A stretch of 64,000 nt of DNA from Bacterioplanoides sp965219715 (lineage in GTDB: Bacteria > Pseudomonadota > Gammaproteobacteria > Pseudomonadales > Oceanobacteraceae): NCBI RefSeq assembly GCF_965219715.1, contig NZ_OZ244785.1:2356001-2420000 (forward strand). Reading direction: 5' to 3'. The notes under the pieces are model-generated. The model worked only from the letters and a program-made list of their open reading frames with translations. It did not search any database and was not told where the DNA came from. Numbering within the stretch: the first letter of the stretch is position 1; each line of letters opens with the position of its first letter. The position numbers and the translations under genes were made by a program. Positions 61,415 to 64,000 of the stretch are shown here, piece by piece.

Positions 61415-62145
61415 TTGAGCTAGTCAGAACCCATCATCAGCTAATCTGGGATGCTCTATCTCATTTTGACTCCAGCTATCTAGAAGCTAACAACATACTA
61501 TTCGGTGGCGGAACTCGAATTGCTCTTGAACTTGGAGAGTATCGAGAATCAACAGACATCGATTTTTTTTGTGCTGGGAGATCATCTTATAGAGCAGTCA
61601 GAAGCCAGACTACAAACTCATCTTTAGGTCATGTACTTAACGAAAACTCTGGGCTTGAGTTCTTAAGGGATATACGGGCTGACAGAGACGCCGTAAGAAC
61701 ATACGTTCGAACCCCGGAAGACGGCACTCCCATTAAACTTGAGTTTGTCCATTTCGACATCTGTGACATCGTTCAAGATGAGGGCGATACTCTATTTAAT
61801 GTGCCAGTCGTAGATAGAGCTACCTGCTTCACAACAAAGCTACTGGCCAACGCAGATAGATTTGATAACCCCAGTCGTAAAGACATCTTTGATCTTTGTA
61901 TGATGAGAAGGGAATGGGGAGAGATACCAGTTGAAGCATGGGAAAATGCAGACCGAACTTATGGTTACCCTACTATATTTCAGGGGCTGTACGGAGCTTT
62001 ATCCAAATTAATGGATGAATCAGACTCAGCCATAGAAACAGCTGTGGATAGCTTAAAAATAGAAGAAAATTTAGCAAATGAGCTTATCGACGATGTGTCT
62101 GAACTCCTATTAAGTGAGACCCAAATTAAAGAAGCGGAAGTGTGA
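61411..62145 (+). CDS. AbiEii/AbiGii-type nucleotidyltransferase, putative toxin
   Basis: A protein of 244 residues. The nucleotidyltransferase motif GGGTRIALELGEYRESTDID is near residues 32-51, with Gly-Gly for NTP placement and Asp-x-Asp for metal. KLEFVHFDICDIV in the middle supplies a further conserved strand, and TKLLANADRFDNPSRKDIFDLCMM matches the family's K..A...R...KD..DL signature. AbiEii-family enzymes act as bacteriostatic toxins, some by modifying tRNA. It is the downstream partner in a two-gene unit, with its start overlapping the upstream stop. It looks AT-richer than the flanks, as expected of acquired DNA. Confidence 0.85.
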   Translation: MIELVRTHHQLIWDALSHFDSSYLEANNILFGGGTRIALELGEYRESTDIDFFCAGRSSYRAVRSQTTNSSLGHVLNENSGLEFLRDIRADRDAVRTYVRTPEDGTPIKLEFVHFDICDIVQDEGDTLFNVPVVDRATCFTTKLLANADRFDNPSRKDIFDLCMMRREWGEIPVEAWENADRTYGYPTIFQGLYGALSKLMDESDSAIETAVDSLKIEENLANELIDDVSELLLSETQIKEAEV

Positions 62146-62234
62146 TACACTTTTGGCACACATTTCGTTCAACTCGTACAGTGAAGCGGCCTGAGAGGCC
62201 CATGATACGGGGCTTTGGGTGACTGGGTGGCTTC

Positions 62235-62251
62235 TCCGCCTCTGGGCACCA
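62235..62251 (+). repeat. attR: duplicate of the tRNA-Phe 3' end
   Basis: The 17 bases TCCGCCTCTGGGCACCA, identical to 57681-57697. The following bases (TTCTTATTCTTAAAAAA) also resemble the attL flank, so the homology with host DNA may run slightly further. Confidence 0.92.
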
Positions 62252-62262
62252 TTCTTATTCTT

Positions 62263-62293
62263 AAAAAACCGCATCGTTGAATGCGGTTTTTTT
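62263..62293 (+). terminator. Hairpin after attR, likely the original tRNA-Phe terminator
   Basis: AACCGCAT and ATGCGGTT pair around CGTTGA with seven T after. It would end tRNA-Phe transcription in the empty site. Confidence 0.85.
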
Positions 62294-62400
62294 ATGCCTG
62301 AAAAATATCCCGTCAGAGCTAAGCCATTAGGATTAAGCTCAGCAACCCCCGGTTAATATCCATCTATGCTGAGTATGCCGCAGCTACTGAGATAACACCG

Positions 62401-62907
62401 ATGCCTATTTCCATATCCGATCTGCCGGAAAATGAAGAACAGCGACTGGCTGAACTGCATGCCCTGCTGATTCTGGAAACCCCACCCGAAGAACGCTTCG
62501 ATCGCATTACCCGTATCACCAAGGCATTATTTGATGTGCCCATCGCCGTTATCAGCCTGATTGATCGCGATCGTCTGTGGTTTAAATCCAACGTTGGTTT
62601 GCCTGTGAATGAAATTGGCCGCCAGGACTCCTGTTGCAGCCATGCCATTCTGCAGGAAGATATTTTTGTTCTGGAAGATGCCAGTATCGATCCACGCTTT
62701 AAAGACAGCGCTCTGGTACTTGGTCCGCCGAATATTTGTTTTTATGCCGGAGCGCAACTCACCATGCCATCGGGACACAATATGGGAACCCTGTGCATTA
62801 TTGATCATGAGCCAAGAAAATTTTCGTCACAACAGCAAAGCCTGCTGGCGGATCTTTCTAAAATTGTGGTGGGTGAGTTGGCTGGCAGTGCAGCCCAGAG
62901 CGTTTAA
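62401..62907 (+). CDS. Stand-alone GAF-domain protein
   Basis: A cytoplasmic protein of 168 residues that is nearly all one GAF domain (about 25-160): ERFDRITRITKALFDVPIAV, DRLWFKSNVGLPVNEIGRQD, CSHAILQED and FYAGAQLTMPSGHNMGTLCI. Such sequences usually precede GGDEF or kinase modules; here no output domain is present. Possibly a sensor partner or a truncated regulator. Confidence 0.88.
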   Translation: MPISISDLPENEEQRLAELHALLILETPPEERFDRITRITKALFDVPIAVISLIDRDRLWFKSNVGLPVNEIGRQDSCCSHAILQEDIFVLEDASIDPRFKDSALVLGPPNICFYAGAQLTMPSGHNMGTLCIIDHEPRKFSSQQQSLLADLSKIVVGELAGSAAQSV

Positions 62908-62917
62908 TAAGAGGCAG

Positions 62918-63085
62918 TCAGATCAGCCAAACCAGCAGAACCAGAACAGCCGCCGCCAGTGCCGCGTACATATGCACGTGCAGCACTTCGCTTTCGCTGG
63001 GTTCAGCTTCGGTGTAACCGATGTCGGAAAACGCAACTTCAGGCGAACCAACGGGGTTACTGTGATCGATCAGGAATTTGTTCAC
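62918..63085 (-). CDS. 55-residue single-pass membrane peptide, unknown
   Basis: Starts MNKFLIDHSNPVGSPEVAFS, then an acidic stretch (DIGYTEAEPSESE) and a C-terminal helix HVHMYAALAAAVLVLLVWLI. The start is GTG at 63085 with GGACAGGG upstream; an in-frame TAA lies a few codons before. It is convergent with the GAF gene (ten bases between stops). The clear acidic-plus-helix layout argues for a real tail-anchored peptide. No family is recognised. Confidence 0.5.
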   Translation of the reverse strand: MNKFLIDHSNPVGSPEVAFSDIGYTEAEPSESEVLHVHMYAALAAAVLVLLVWLI

Positions 63086-63289
63086 TACCCTGTCCAGAAC
63101 AGTTTATTGATAGTTCCATGATAGGACGGGGTGCGCCAGATCTCCTTGTAGTTATTGCTGCAATTTGTTTCCTGTTTGTAATTATTTGAACGGCTTCACA
63201 TAAGGTGTGTTTCCAAACAGGAACAACTTAAGACCAAAGTCGTAAGATGACGCAATTCGTTATAAACCTGGCTTATAAAAACCGGTTAA

Positions 63290-64000
63290 TTACTTAATAA
63301 ATTGCTTAACAGTATTTATCTGTTCCGTGTCCATAAACATCGGTGCGTGACCAACGCCTTCAAACTCGACCAGAGTGACATTGCTTTGCCCGGCCATCTC
63401 GTTGGCTGTCTCTGGCAGCAACAAATCCGAGTCCTGACCACGCAGCAATAACACCGTTTGCTGAACCTGAGACCAGATCGGCGATAAATCGACATCGCCG
63501 TTTAATTCGTTAAATGCCGCAGCAATACCCGTGTCGTAACGCAGCGTCAGCTGATCACCCAGGGCTTGTGTGCCATGTTTTGCCAGGTGCTGCCATTGCT
63601 CATCGGTTAATAAGCCAAAAGGCTTGGCAATATCCCGCAGATACAGCTCGGCTTCGGTTAATGAATGGAAGGTTTTGCTGATGCCGACATAAATGGCAAT
63701 ACGCAACAGCGCCTTACGCGGAATAAAATAACCCACATCATTCAGTACCAGACGATCGATGGTCAGTGGCAGCTGATCTGCCGAAGTGGCACACACCATC
63801 ATGCCAATTAAACCGCCCATCGACGTGCCTACCCAATCACATTGTTGTGGTGCATATTCCTGCTGAATAAACGCCAGTAATTGTGTCATTTGCTGCAGAT
63901 AAAGCGGGTAACCGTAATGACTTGGGTCTTTCATATAGTCACTGCCGCCACGCCCCAATACATCAGGACAAATCACCAGCGCGTCCATCGCCAGTTCTCG
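63290..64000 (-). CDS. Alpha/beta hydrolase, 5' end outside the window
   Basis: A partial gene, at least 232 residues, whose frame runs to the window edge (upstream residues RELA continue it; ATG 63988 is internal). VICPDVLGRGGSDYMKD is the strand-turn after the oxyanion region, GTSMGGLIGMM is the nucleophile elbow, and GVGHAPMFMD near the end has the catalytic His. The usual N-terminal 40-50 residues are missing. Substrate unknown. Confidence 0.9.
   Translation of the reverse strand, partial: RELAMDALVICPDVLGRGGSDYMKDPSHYGYPLYLQQMTQLLAFIQQEYAPQQCDWVGTSMGGLIGMMVCATSADQLPLTIDRLVLNDVGYFIPRKALLRIAIYVGISKTFHSLTEAELYLRDIAKPFGLLTDEQWQHLAKHGTQALGDQLTLRYDTGIAAAFNELNGDVDLSPIWSQVQQTVLLLRGQDSDLLLPETANEMAGQSNVTLVEFEGVGHAPMFMDTEQINTVKQFIK

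Larger units (their letters stand above)
57681..62251 (+). mobile_element. 4.6-kb integrative element in tRNA-Phe, with replication remnant and NTase cargo
   Basis: The element is bounded by the 17-bp tRNA 3' end repeated at both sides. It carries a tyrosine integrase next to the tRNA end, a small ORF, an HUH-type Rep that appears cut short, a 31-codon peptide, a serine recombinase, and a 73-aa protein plus AbiEii-type nucleotidyltransferase. A lipoprotein sits between the tRNA and the integrase. This looks like a degraded satellite or filamentous-phage-type element. No capsid, coat or conjugation gene is recognisable. Confidence 0.9.

Overview
The window reads as the chromosome of a marine-type gammaproteobacterium, probably of the Oceanospirillales/Pseudomonadales breadth. 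This is inferred from pilMNOPQ-aroK-aroB-damX-gltB-gltD synteny, a lipA/lifO secreted-lipase pair, a divergent ybbAP/tesA locus, a D-2-hydroxyglutarate-dehydrogenase-like gene divergent from serA, and a mutY-yggX-tRNA-Phe block. No species call is made from sequence alone. Coding density is high and no stretch above about 300 bases lacks a gene.

Layout. 1-2.4 kb: a Fur-box-preceded FagA-like gene, flavodoxin and an iron-sulfur protein. 2.6-8 kb: a periplasmic binding protein, a LysR regulator, a Nudix hydrolase, a secreted nuclease overlapping a CobW-family GTPase, and a palindromic repeat element. 8-12 kb: ybbP, ybbA, tesA. 12-20 kb: two c-di-GMP-type proteins, an inositol-phosphatase-family protein, lipase plus its chaperone, a nitronate monooxygenase and a small exported protein. 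20.4-26.2 kb: one giant repetitive lipoprotein gene. 26.3-40.4 kb: gltD, gltB, a DamX-like SPOR protein, aroB, aroK and the type IV pilus alignment/secretin operon, all on the minus strand. 40.5-44.3 kb: PBP1A and pilU. 44.4-47.4 kb: the FAD-linked dehydrogenase and serA. 47.4-53.5 kb: a TonB-dependent receptor, hisB-hisH-hisF (with no hisA between hisH and hisF), an acetyltransferase and an MlaC-like protein. 53.7-57.7 kb: a GGDEF/EAL protein, mutY, yggX and tRNA-Phe.

57.68-62.25 kb is the accessory region. A 4.6-kb element is inserted in the 3' end of tRNA-Phe(GAA) and bounded by a 17-bp direct repeat of the tRNA end. It carries a lipoprotein, a tyrosine integrase, a small ORF, an apparently truncated HUH rolling-circle replication protein, a 31-codon peptide, a serine recombinase, and a two-gene unit (73-aa protein plus AbiEii-type nucleotidyltransferase) preceded by a dense array of short repeats. 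The last pair is the best candidate here for an under-described defence or toxin-antitoxin-like system. The window ends with a stand-alone GAF protein, a 55-aa membrane peptide missed by length filters, and the 3' part of an alpha/beta hydrolase gene.

Functionally, the core genes cover nitrogen assimilation (GOGAT), shikimate, histidine and serine synthesis, envelope assembly, twitching motility and c-di-GMP signalling (three proteins). Two non-coding elements (7.86-8.06 and 50.75-50.91 kb) share hairpins whose loops carry AGGA(T/C) or AGGGA(T/C). They form the main unexplained intergenic structure.
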